DNA of 39,295 nucleotides from an uncultured Prevotellaceae bacterium. Its GTDB lineage: Bacteria > Bacteroidota > Bacteroidia > Bacteroidales > Bacteroidaceae. How positions within the stretch are numbered: the first letter of the stretch is position 1; each line of letters opens with the position of its first letter. The notes beneath the pieces are model-generated. The model worked only from the letters and a program-made list of their open reading frames with translations. It had not been told where the DNA came from and searched no databases. The translations under genes were made by a program, and so were the position numbers. The DNA is taken from assembly GCA_902783165.1 (NCBI GenBank), contig CACZPU010000002.1:1-39295 (forward strand), in the 5' to 3' direction. Shown here one piece after another: positions 16,168 through 23,577 of the stretch.

Positions 16168-17280
16168 TCAGCTTTCCGGATGGCTATCGTCCGACTTCAG
16201 AATCTGCACAATGCGCTCCGCAGTGCGACCATCCCATCGGTCAGGCAAACCGCACTTCTTCCAACTGCCAGACAACATGTTTGCCATAGCTTCTTTCAGC
16301 TTTTCAGGCTCCTCTCCCACCAACACATTGCTGCCCGTCTTCACGGTTTCTATATGCTCGGTGTAGCTGTTCAGGGTGATGCATGGTATGCCGTTGAAGG
16401 TGGCTTCCTCGGCAACGTTGCCACTGTCGGTAACAATGCCCTTGGCATGAGCTGTGAGATAGCCGAATTCCAGATAAGGCAACGAGTCGACAATCATCAC
16501 GTTCCGGCAACCTTCTGTGAGCTTGGCAACCACCTCTTTTGCCTTGCCGCGCAAAGGAGCAACAATAGGAATCTGCTTTCCGTCATGCTGCGTGCTCATG
16601 CCTTCCAACATGGCTCCCATCAATGCTCCCATCTTCTCTTGGTCGTCGATGAGCATCTTGCGGTTGAGCGTGAACACGATGTACTCGCCTTCTTTCAGCG
16701 AAAGCTCGTCCATGATGGCCGGACGCAGCCACCGTGAGTGATTGAACCGGATGTTGTCTATCAATATGTTGCCTACCATATACACCCTGTGCTGCTCGGC
16801 TCCCTCACGGTTGGTGATGTTATTGTTGCTGATGCCCGCGGTGAAAAGCAAGTCGCTCAACCCGTCTATCACCAAGCGGTTCACCTCCTTGGGCATCTTG
16901 ATGTCGAAGCTGCGGGTCCCTGCCACCAGATGAGCCAACCTGATGCCACGCTTCTTGGTGACGATGGCTGCAGCCATGGTAGAAGCCAGGTCGTCGACAA
17001 CGATAACCGTGTCGGCTGGAAAAGCATCCAAATAATGGTCGAACGCTCCCATCACCTGCCCCGTAATTTCGTTTAGGCTCTGACTGTCCACACCCAGGAA
17101 CACATCGGGGCGGCCTATCTGCAGGTCGTCGAACAGGGTTCCCTCAAGCGTCGGGTCGTCTTCGCGCCCGGCATACACCAGTTGATAGGCCATTCCCTCG
17201 GTCTTCATGATGGCACGAATCAGCGGTGCCACCTTGATGAAATTGGGGCGCGCGCCCGCCACTATGCATACATTTATCAT
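16168..17280 (-). CDS. Divergent WecB-like UDP-N-acetylglucosamine 2-epimerase family protein
   Basis: 370 aa from the ATG at 17280 (MINVCIVAGARPNFIKVAPL). The fold is clearly that of non-hydrolysing UDP-GlcNAc 2-epimerases: RPNFIK, PKEVNR, TDSGNVAEEA. However, several signature segments differ: HVEAGLRS reads HLVAGTRS, TLHRREN reads TLNRKML, and the late RETTERPE segment reads SYTEHIET. By alignment from memory, two catalytic residues (the Glu of HVEAG and the His of HRREN) are replaced. It may act on another nucleotide sugar or be inactive. It lies between a HAD phosphatase and an SDR, all on the minus strand. Confidence 0.82.
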   Translation of the reverse strand: MINVCIVAGARPNFIKVAPLIRAIMKTEGMAYQLVYAGREDDPTLEGTLFDDLQIGRPDVFLGVDSQSLNEITGQVMGAFDHYLDAFPADTVIVVDDLASTMAAAIVTKKRGIRLAHLVAGTRSFDIKMPKEVNRLVIDGLSDLLFTAGISNNNITNREGAEQHRVYMVGNILIDNIRFNHSRWLRPAIMDELSLKEGEYIVFTLNRKMLIDDQEKMGALMGAMLEGMSTQHDGKQIPIVAPLRGKAKEVVAKLTEGCRNVMIVDSLPYLEFGYLTAHAKGIVTDSGNVAEEATFNGIPCITLNSYTEHIETVKTGSNVLVGEEPEKLKEAMANMLSGSWKKCGLPDRWDGRTAERIVQILKSDDSHPES

Positions 17281-17382
17281 ATTTCTTCTTGTTTTAGAAT
17301 TCTCAAACACAATGGATAACGGAACTGTCTTCTACCTAACGGTCTGCTTTCCTCTAAGATGTCATTAGGATGAAACCAGCCC

Positions 17383-18159
17383 TCAGGCAAGGTCTTTCAG
17401 TCTTTCGAAACGATGAGCAGACATCAACCGCGCATGGTCGTAGGCTTCCATGTGCTCATGGGCCCACACCACCTCAAACGGAATGTGCACAGCATAACCG
17501 CCAATGGCCAGCACCGGCTCGATGTCCGACTTGAAACTGTTGCCCACCATCAGCAGCTCTTCCGGGCGAATGCCAAGCGTTTCACAAAGATTCTGGTAGT
17601 GGCGCTGCGTCTTGTCAGCCACAACATCCACACGCTGGAACAGGTTCCACAACCCGGAGCGCCTCAGTTTGTTCTCTTGGTCCTGGATTTCACCCTTGGT
17701 GAACACCACCAACTTGTAGTGCCCGCATGCGCGAAGCGTCTCCAACGTAGCCTCAACGCCCGGCAACGGAGTGGCGGGGATGCGCAAGAGACTGCGCCCC
17801 TGGTCCTGAATCTTCAAGAGTTCTTCCGATGTAATCTCACCTCCGCTCACCTTCACGGCATTCTCTACCAGCGACAATGTGAATGCCTTGCATCCATAGC
17901 CCAACTCTGCCATGTTGGCGGTTTCAGTTTTTAGCAGCTCTTGCGATATGTACTGCTCGTCACCCCAACGGGAAAGCATGAGGCAATAAGCATGCTCCAC
18001 AGCCTCGAAATGCGACTGGCAGTCCCACAACGTGTCATCGGCATCGAAGGCTATCACCTTCACCCGTGCCCTCATTTCGGCCATAAGCGACTCATCGTGC
18101 AGCCTTTCCTGCTCCGATTTCTCTTTTTCGTTCCAATTGATATGTAGACTTGTTTCCAT
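17383..18159 (-). CDS. HAD-superfamily hydrolase
   Basis: 258 aa from the ATG at 18159. Motif I is FDADDTLWD (nucleophile DxDxT), motif II VVFTKG, motif III the Lys in DKTQRHYQ, and motif IV GNSFKSDIEP: a complete phosphatase of the phosphoglycolate/haloacid group. The start is uncertain: in-frame ATGs at 18231, 18165, 18159 and 18084 all exist, and a TAttTTTG box at 18175-18168 would place transcription start near 18161, arguing for 18159 or, more comfortably, 18084 (MAEMRARVKVIAFD). It is first in a HAD-epimerase-SDR series; substrate unknown. Confidence 0.85.
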   Translation of the reverse strand: METSLHINWNEKEKSEQERLHDESLMAEMRARVKVIAFDADDTLWDCQSHFEAVEHAYCLMLSRWGDEQYISQELLKTETANMAELGYGCKAFTLSLVENAVKVSGGEITSEELLKIQDQGRSLLRIPATPLPGVEATLETLRACGHYKLVVFTKGEIQDQENKLRRSGLWNLFQRVDVVADKTQRHYQNLCETLGIRPEELLMVGNSFKSDIEPVLAIGGYAVHIPFEVVWAHEHMEAYDHARLMSAHRFERLKDLA

Positions 18160-18353
18160 TTCCATTGCAAAAATAGTTCTTTTTTCCGAATTATAAATCA
18201 GAGCGAACAATAATTTTCCATTTTTGTTCATATTATCACCGCGCCCTTACAAAGAAAGCATGTCGAGGTGTAAAAATGGTTGAACGCCCACGCTGCCATA
18301 AGGTAGGAGCCGCCTTCTTTTTAAAAGAAGCCAACATGTTTTGCCGCGAATTA

Positions 18354-18385
18354 TTTGGCTGTAATGAAAAAATACATTACTTTTG
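18354..18385 (+). promoter_or_regulatory. Promoter of the CDF transporter gene
   Basis: TTTG (18354-18357), 20-nt spacer, TACTTTTG (18378-18385): a full consensus match. It lies within the upstream part of the open frame that begins at 18355, so the coding start must be downstream; the ATG at 18415 leaves a leader of about 24 nt. A perfect palindrome CTTCTTTTtAAAAGAAG lies just upstream at 18314-18330. Confidence 0.8.
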
Positions 18386-18414
18386 CCCGTCGCAATAAAC
18401 GACAGAAACAAGAC

Positions 18415-19302
18415 ATGAGCCGTAGAGAACGAGAGATTTTCAGAGTGACACTGGCTGGAAGTGCCTGCAATGTGGCATTGCTCACTTTCAAATTTATTGC
18501 CGGGACCATTGGTCACAGCTCGGCAATGATTGCCGATGCCGTGCATTCGCTCTCCGACTTTATCACCGACTTGGTGGTTCTTGTGTTCGTGAAAATCAGC
18601 GCAAAACCACAAGACGACTCCCACGACTACGGTCATGGCAAGTTCGAAACCATTGCAACGCTCTTCATCGGACTGGCATTGGTGGCTGCCGCCACAAGCA
18701 TACTCTTCGCCGGAGGCGAGAAACTGCTCTCTTGGTGCAAAGGGAACCAACTGCAACCACCAGGATGGATTGCCCTCTGGGCTGCTATACTGTCGGTCGT
18801 CATCAAAGAGATTCTCTATCAATACACCGCCTTTCGCGGACGAGCAGTCAATTCGCAGGCTCTCATTGCCAATGCCTGGCATCACCGAAGCGACGCGCTC
18901 TCGTCGATAGGAACCACCGTGGGCATTGGAGGAGCCATCCTGCTGGGGCAGCGATGGGCTGTGCTCGACCCGCTGGCATCCATCATTGTGGGCGCACTTT
19001 TGGTGAAAGTGGCCGTCAAGCTGCTGAAGACAAGCATCGGAGAACTCACCGAAAGTTCTCTGCCAGAGGAGACAGAGCACGAGATAGAGAAAATCATCAA
19101 CTCGTTGCCAGGCGTTTACGAGCCTCACAACCTGCGCACACGAACCATCGGAAACCGCACTGCCATCGAGGCACATGTACGCATGGACGGTAACATGTCG
19201 CTCAATGAAGCCCACCATCTGGCCACCCAAATCGAACAAAAGCTAAAACAACGGTTCGGCAGACAGACACATATCACCATCCACATGGAACCTGTGAAAT
19301 AG
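18415..19302 (+). CDS. Cation diffusion facilitator (zinc-type CDF exporter)
   Basis: 295 aa from the ATG at 18415 (MSRREREIF), chosen because a strong promoter overlaps the earlier in-frame ATG at 18355. Six membrane segments and a C-terminal cytoplasmic domain (about 210-295) are visible. The metal site reads HSLSD in helix 2 and HHRSD in helix 5, an HxxxD/HxxxD pair that in the CDF family is associated with zinc rather than Mn or Fe. It exchanges cytosolic metal ions for protons. It is divergent from the HAD gene and convergent with the next gene. Confidence 0.92.
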   Translation: MSRREREIFRVTLAGSACNVALLTFKFIAGTIGHSSAMIADAVHSLSDFITDLVVLVFVKISAKPQDDSHDYGHGKFETIATLFIGLALVAAATSILFAGGEKLLSWCKGNQLQPPGWIALWAAILSVVIKEILYQYTAFRGRAVNSQALIANAWHHRSDALSSIGTTVGIGGAILLGQRWAVLDPLASIIVGALLVKVAVKLLKTSIGELTESSLPEETEHEIEKIINSLPGVYEPHNLRTRTIGNRTAIEAHVRMDGNMSLNEAHHLATQIEQKLKQRFGRQTHITIHMEPVK

Positions 19303-19320
19303 CAGATTCCATGCCCAGAG

Positions 19321-19346
19321 GGTTGGAAACAAAACCGTTTCGAACC
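19321..19346. terminator. Hairpin between convergent CDF and S-component genes
   Basis: GGTTGGAAAC (19321-19330) pairs with GTTTCGAACC (19337-19346) apart from one G-G mismatch, with a 6-nt loop. It lacks a U tract on either side, so termination is only inferred from its convergent position. Confidence 0.35.
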
Positions 19347-19352
19347 GCTATA

Positions 19353-19853
19353 TCAAATATACTTACAAATGAGATAGGTGCCAACCACCTGCAAAAGCAG
19401 ACCAGGCCAACCCAATGTGAAATCTTGCAGCGTGGCGGCAATGCCTCCCGTCAGTGCTAGTTCACCCAAGCCGCCCAACAATTCGGCAGCCATCACCACA
19501 GCCACAATCAGCGGCAGCGTCACCTTCTTGAAATGTTGAGCAGTGAATCCGGCAATCAGAGCCAGCAACACCAGTTTGAGCATCATCACCGAGAGCACTC
19601 CCCAGGCAGGCATACCTGTCAGCACATGGTTCAACAAAGGCGAAACAACGGCTGCCAACAAGCCCACACGCCAACCCAGCTTGTACGAACCGGCCAGAAT
19701 GACCAGCGAAAGCGGAGCGAAGATGAATCCTCCTTGTGGAATGAGATGAAACAACTGGGGCAGCACCAGATTGCAAGCCACAAACACCGTAGCCCACAAA
19801 TAGGTTTTTGCTTCGCTGTAATTAAAAACATAAAGTTTTGCGCTTGATTCCAT
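19353..19853 (-). CDS. ECF-type transporter S component-like membrane protein
   Basis: 166 aa, almost entirely hydrophobic, with about five to six membrane segments. The order LPQLFHLIPQGGFIFAPLSLVILAGSYKLGWRVG...SPLLNHVLTGMPAWGV...LGGLGELALTG...LGWPGLLLQVVGTYLI resembles the substrate-binding S components of energy-coupling factor vitamin importers. No A or T component genes are nearby, which is normal for group II ECF systems with a shared module. Vitamin specificity cannot be read, and no riboswitch is visible upstream. A minus-strand TATCTTTG box lies at 19927-19920. Confidence 0.7.
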   Translation of the reverse strand: MESSAKLYVFNYSEAKTYLWATVFVACNLVLPQLFHLIPQGGFIFAPLSLVILAGSYKLGWRVGLLAAVVSPLLNHVLTGMPAWGVLSVMMLKLVLLALIAGFTAQHFKKVTLPLIVAVVMAAELLGGLGELALTGGIAATLQDFTLGWPGLLLQVVGTYLICKYI

Positions 19854-20032
19854 ATCTTAAAGTTTCTTTTGATTGTTGTCTTGAAACATACTTGTGTTGG
19901 TTACACTTCATTCTCTTTGCAAAGATATGAAAATTATTTCACAATTGTTCATTTTCTACCCAAGTTCGGTGCAAGAAAAATGTTAAAAAAGATATAATCG
20001 CCAAACAGTTTGTTATTTATCACTGGAAATCA

Positions 20033-20057
20033 GATAGTTGCATGGTTCGCAACTATC
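20033..20057. repeat. Strong 9-bp inverted repeat in the 19.9-20.6 kb gap
   Basis: GATAGTTGC (20033-20041) and GCAACTATC (20049-20057) are perfectly complementary around the 7-nt loop ATGGTTC. No U tract follows. It belongs to a 793-nt stretch (19854-20646) in which I see no convincing gene, only palindromes and one terminator. Confidence 0.7.
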
Positions 20058-20146
20058 ATCCGGTAGAAGCACAACAAATAGTTCCTTCTGTTATTCCTAG
20101 CACATTCCACCCATGGGTTTCATGCTCTTTATGAGTAGATTGCAAT

Positions 20147-20290
20147 TTACAAGGCCCCTTGTAATGGAATTACAGAAATTGTCTGATAGTTCTGTAATCT
20201 TATTACAGATGTGCTGTAGAAGTTCTACAAGGCATCTGTAAAAGCACTACAAAGCATCTGTAGAAGTTCTACAAAGCATCTGTAATAACT
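20147..20290. repeat. Palindrome cluster with a 22-nt-period tandem array
   Basis: In order: TTACAAGG-cc-CCTTGTAA (20147-20164); ATTACAGAA/TTCTGTAAT (20169-20177, 20190-20198); a nested hairpin with outer arms TTACAGATG/CATCTGTAA (20203-20211, 20233-20241) and inner TGTAGAA-g-TTCTACA (20215-20229). From 20210 the same motif repeats with a 22-nt period (units starting at 20210, 20232, 20254 and 20276, the last partial), consensus GCATCTGTAGAAGTTCTACA plus two A. Most units are themselves palindromic. Degenerate copies may continue to about 20375. No coding potential is apparent. Confidence 0.8.
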
Positions 20291-20487
20291 CCCTAAATCA
20301 TCAGCCATATTTTTTCCATTCATTTGCTGCCATTCTTACAAACATTTGCCAAAATTCTTCCAAACACCTGTAGTCCAACCGTATGTCGGTGCATCGCTGC
20401 CTCCTGCCCCAATGCCTGACTGCGAAAGCATGGCAAGCCGAGTGCTCATGCGCAAATACGAACACTCGAGGAAATGGTCCTTGCACC

Positions 20488-20532
20488 AAAAAAAAGCCTT
20501 CCCCACAACCGTTTTCCTGGTTATGGGGAAGG
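20488..20532 (-). terminator. Intrinsic terminator downstream of the NfeD-SPFH genes
   Basis: On the minus strand CCTTCCCCA (20532-20524 side) and its perfect 9-bp complement (20505-20497) form a stem, followed after one base by eight U residues (complement of 20495-20488). It lies about 115 nt beyond the SPFH stop at 20647. Confidence 0.85.
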
Positions 20533-20646
20533 TTTGTAATCATGCCAGCCAAATGGGCTTTGGCCCTAACAACCATCTTCGCTGGTCGTAAGGTCTGCCT
20601 TTGTCAAATCAGCGGCTGGTGACAGATGAACAAATCTCCTGATTTA

Positions 20647-21597
20647 TTATCCCTTGAAAAGTTCTTTGATGCCACCGATAGAGCCCATCACGTTGGTGGC
20701 TTCGTAAGGCAGGTAGACGGTCTTGGTCTGGTTGCCGGTAGCAAGTTCCTCCATCATCTGGATGTACTTCTGTGCAAGGAGGTAGTTGGCAGGATTGGTC
20801 GACTGGCCGACGGCCTCTGTAATCTTATTGATGGCGATGGCCTCAGCCTCAGCCTTACGGATGCGAGCCTGTGCTTCACCTTCGGCAGTGAGGATTGCCT
20901 GCTGCTTGGCAGCCTCTGCACGGTTGATCATAGCTGTCTTTTCACCTTCTGATGCCAGGATTTCTGCAGCCTTCTCACCCTCAGAGGTAAGAATCTGTGC
21001 ACGCTTATTACGCTCAGCCTGCATCTGTTTCTCCATGGCATTGAGCACGCTCGATGGAGGTGTGATATCCTGCAGCTCAACTCTGTTCACCTTCACGCCC
21101 CACTTGTCTGTGGCATCGTCCAATACCGAACGTAGCTTCGTGTTGATGGTATCGCGCGAAGTAAGCGTCTCGTCGAGTTCCAATTCGCCAATGATGTTAC
21201 GCAAAGTGGTCTGTGTGAGTTTCTCAATAGCATTGGGCAAGTTCTGTATTTCATATACAGCCTTGAACGGGTCCACAATTTGGAAATAAAGCAACGCGTT
21301 GATTTCAGTCTGCACATTATCCTTTGTAATCACATTCTGCTTGGGGAAATCGTAAACTTGTTCACGCAGGTCGATATTGTTGCTGTACACATAGCGGCCT
21401 CTATTGAGGACAACAATTTCCTTGGCTCTGTCGATGAAAGGAATAATGATATTGATACCAGGCTTGAGCGTGGCATGATAGCGCCCCAGACGCTCGATAA
21501 TTTTGGTTTCCGACTGTGGGATGATGACCAATGCCATTTTGGCAAAAATGATGACACATACTACGATGGCAATCAATACATAACTCATAATGTCCAT
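20647..21597 (-). CDS. SPFH/Band 7 (stomatin-like) membrane protein
   Basis: 316 aa. One N-terminal membrane segment (about 4-26) is followed by IPQSETKIIERLGRYHATLKPG, the typical SPFH opening, then the band 7 domain (FQIVDPFKAVYEI, LRNIIGELELDETLTSRDTIN, VNRVELQDITPP) and an Ala/Glu-rich coiled coil (about 190-260). Such proteins form large oligomeric membrane microdomain scaffolds. The gene lies 50 nt after an NfeD gene, the classical NfeD-stomatin pairing. The C-terminus (YLPYEATNVMGSIGGIKELF) is typical of the QmcA/HflK-related bacterial group. Confidence 0.93.
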   Translation of the reverse strand: MDIMSYVLIAIVVCVIIFAKMALVIIPQSETKIIERLGRYHATLKPGINIIIPFIDRAKEIVVLNRGRYVYSNNIDLREQVYDFPKQNVITKDNVQTEINALLYFQIVDPFKAVYEIQNLPNAIEKLTQTTLRNIIGELELDETLTSRDTINTKLRSVLDDATDKWGVKVNRVELQDITPPSSVLNAMEKQMQAERNKRAQILTSEGEKAAEILASEGEKTAMINRAEAAKQQAILTAEGEAQARIRKAEAEAIAINKITEAVGQSTNPANYLLAQKYIQMMEELATGNQTKTVYLPYEATNVMGSIGGIKELFKG

Positions 21598-21647
21598 AAT
21601 AATAATATTTTTAATGATTGAAATGTTTCTTTTTCCTTACAATACGA

Positions 21648-22103
21648 TTAACTCTCAACGGGTTCGACGGTGATAATGATGCTCTCGCGGTCGACCACAC
21701 GCACAAATGTTCCAACAGGAATACTGACATTTGTCGATGCAACGGCTTTCCATACGTCACCATCAATGGCCACACGACCATAGTCGCCAGCCCCAATGGC
21801 TTCCACCACCCTGCCCTTGCGGCCCAAGAGCGCGTCGGCATTACTCACCCGGTTGTCGTCGTTCTTGTGAAGATACTTCAGTGCGAATGGACGCACCAGG
21901 AACAGGCTGATGACGGTGAAAAGGGCAAACACAAAAAGCTGCATGTAGAATCCACCTCCCACCACATCGCAGATGGCCGCAAACACTGCTCCGATGGAGA
22001 AGCAGATAATGAAGAAATCGCCAGCTGTGAGTTCTAAGATAAGACAGACGACAGCAACTACTGCCCACATCTGCCATAAGTGTTGTGCTAAATATTCTAT
22101 CAT
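21648..22103 (-). CDS. NfeD family membrane protein
   Basis: 151 aa. Three to four hydrophobic segments (about 10-90) precede a small beta-rich OB-fold domain (LGRKGRVVEAIGAGDYGRVAIDGDVWKAV...IPVGTFVRVVDRESIIITVEPV), the hallmark of short NfeD proteins that lack the ClpP-like protease domain. It is paired with the SPFH gene immediately downstream and probably assists assembly or control of that microdomain. No -7 box is visible in the 85 nt upstream, so the pair may be read from the regulator gene in front. Confidence 0.92.
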   Translation of the reverse strand: MIEYLAQHLWQMWAVVAVVCLILELTAGDFFIICFSIGAVFAAICDVVGGGFYMQLFVFALFTVISLFLVRPFALKYLHKNDDNRVSNADALLGRKGRVVEAIGAGDYGRVAIDGDVWKAVASTNVSIPVGTFVRVVDRESIIITVEPVES

Positions 22104-22188
22104 AATTACATCTGTTTTTTAATGGTTATTACTTGCTTTGCTAATATATTTTGAACGTTCATATTCCTTTTTCCACTCCAAGGCGCCA

Positions 22189-22872
22189 TCAGAGCGAGAG
22201 CACGAAATCGTCCCATTCCCGAGAAGAGCCCTTTTTGCCAAACACCTTATTATATAGGCGGCTGCGCGTGGACGCGACACTCTCCTTGGAATGGGCTGTA
22301 AGAAGGGCGATGTCGCGGGGCTGTATGCGTGCTTTTATGAGCAGACTCACGTAGTATTCCTGCGAAGTCATCTTGTAGAGGCTGAACAGTTTCTCTGTGA
22401 AACCGCTGTAGATGCCGTCTATGAGCTGCGAGAGGTCGGTCCAGTCGTGCTGTGACATCGATTTGCCTTTTTCGATATACTGCTGCATCTGCTTGTAGAT
22501 GTCGGAACCGAAGATGGTTGTTTCGGCGTTTTTACGTTTCTCGCTTTCAATCATTGCCACCTTATTATGATAGTCGAGCTTGGCTTTCTTCTCCTCCAGC
22601 TCCAGTTTCAGCAACGAGTTTTCGTCGTCCAGCTGCTCCAACAACTGCTCCAATTCCTCTATCTTCTGCTGGTTGGCCTCTATGCTCTGCTGGCTTTGAG
22701 CCTGCTGCTGTTCCTGCATTACTCTCACCTTGGCCAGTCTGTCCTCGAGCAGGATTATCTTGCGGCGGCTGTTTTGTACGGCCACCACGAAGAGTGCCAC
22801 GTAGGTCACGGTACATAAGATAAGGAGAAATAGTTCCCGTTGTGTCAATATGGCTATCATCAACTGATTCAT
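22189..22872 (-). CDS. Membrane-anchored coiled-coil protein with C-terminal LuxR-like HTH
   Basis: 227 aa from the ATG at 22872 (MNQLMIAIL), supported by a consensus promoter 36 nt upstream; an earlier in-frame ATG at 22938 lies in the -33 box. One membrane helix (about 14-33), a long Gln/Glu-rich coiled coil (about 36-110), a linker, and a C-terminal domain (YYVSLLIKARIQPRDIALLTAHSKESVASTRSRLYNKVFG) matching the HTH found at the end of many Bacteroidota sensor-like regulators. It probably acts as a membrane-tethered transcription factor; signal and targets are unknown. Confidence 0.8.
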   Translation of the reverse strand: MNQLMIAILTQRELFLLILCTVTYVALFVVAVQNSRRKIILLEDRLAKVRVMQEQQQAQSQQSIEANQQKIEELEQLLEQLDDENSLLKLELEEKKAKLDYHNKVAMIESEKRKNAETTIFGSDIYKQMQQYIEKGKSMSQHDWTDLSQLIDGIYSGFTEKLFSLYKMTSQEYYVSLLIKARIQPRDIALLTAHSKESVASTRSRLYNKVFGKKGSSREWDDFVLSL

Positions 22873-22907
22873 CGTGAATTGTTTTGTTTCTTCAGATTTT
22901 CCAATGG

Positions 22908-22938
22908 CAAAGATAAAACAAATAATCGAAGTATCCAA
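22908..22938 (-). promoter_or_regulatory. Promoter of the HTH regulator gene
   Basis: Minus strand: TTG (22938-22936), 20-nt spacer, TATCTTTG (22915-22908). Predicted start about 22901, leader about 29 nt. Confidence 0.75.
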
Positions 22939-23044
22939 GAAAACAAGTTCTCAATAATTTGCAAATGCAGAAACGGTTTGCAAAAGTTTGCAAGCACGCT
23001 GTTTTGGGACGTAAACCAGTGGTTTTGGCTATGCTGTTCTTGCC

Positions 23045-23554
23045 TTATCCTATACCATTTTGGCGGATAAAGCGCAGACGGGCGGCAAGCGACATGCCTG
23101 CAAAGGCCCGCCATCCGTCGGCTCCTTTTTTCCCGAAACGCTCCAGATAGTGGAGGTCGTACATATGGACATAGGCCTCTATCTCAAAAGGATTCAGATA
23201 ATAGGCGGCGTTGCGTGTCTTTCGGAAATAGCGCAACGCAAGCATTGAATGCCACATATAAAGGAAATAGAACACCAGCCATGAGTTGCATGTGTTCTGA
23301 GCCTGCCGCAGATGAATCATTTCATGATTCTTCAATGCCCCGAGCGTGCTGTTCAACTTGTCCGCTTCCACTTGTTCGCGTGTATAGATGCGCCCAAACA
23401 AGGTGATGGCTGTATAGCCTTTCCGGCACAGCCACTTGCTTACCGTGGCCGGCATGTCAATCACACCCCTTGGCCTTGGTGAGAAGAAGATGGACAAAAG
23501 GATATTCATTCGGGCTTGAACAAAGACAAAGGGGACTTGAAACAGCCGTCTCAA
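23045..23554 (-). CDS. Small HExxH protein, putative zinc metallopeptidase-like
   Basis: 169 aa; an internal start at 23509 (MNILLSIFF) is also possible. The centre carries HEMIH (77-81) followed by LRQAQ, then a hydrophobic stretch (about 91-107) and NPFEIEAY (121-128), whose Glu residues could complete an HExxH...E zinc site. The arrangement of a short protein with LNSTLGALKNHEMIHLRQ and a downstream NPFExEAY is reminiscent of orphan Bacteroidota gluzincin-like proteins, but I cannot name a family. It lies 23 nt after the M48 protease gene on the same strand. Confidence 0.6.
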   Translation of the reverse strand: MRRLFQVPFVFVQARMNILLSIFFSPRPRGVIDMPATVSKWLCRKGYTAITLFGRIYTREQVEADKLNSTLGALKNHEMIHLRQAQNTCNSWLVFYFLYMWHSMLALRYFRKTRNAAYYLNPFEIEAYVHMYDLHYLERFGKKGADGWRAFAGMSLAARLRFIRQNGIG

Positions 23555-23577
23555 ATCCCCTTCTATTCATTATAATA

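Noticed and set aside
18247..19239. 330-aa open frame on the minus strand opposite the CDF gene
   Set aside because: Shadow of the CDF gene with Cys/His/Ser-rich composition; it would also cover the CDF promoter.
20210..20290. CRISPR array
   Set aside because: The 22-nt repeats are directly adjacent with no unique spacers, and no cas genes are in the window.
20301..20576. 91-aa minus-strand frame (and an 81-aa plus-strand frame) in the 20.3-20.6 kb gap
   Set aside because: They run through the intrinsic terminator of the SPFH gene and have no recognisable domain; probably chance frames.
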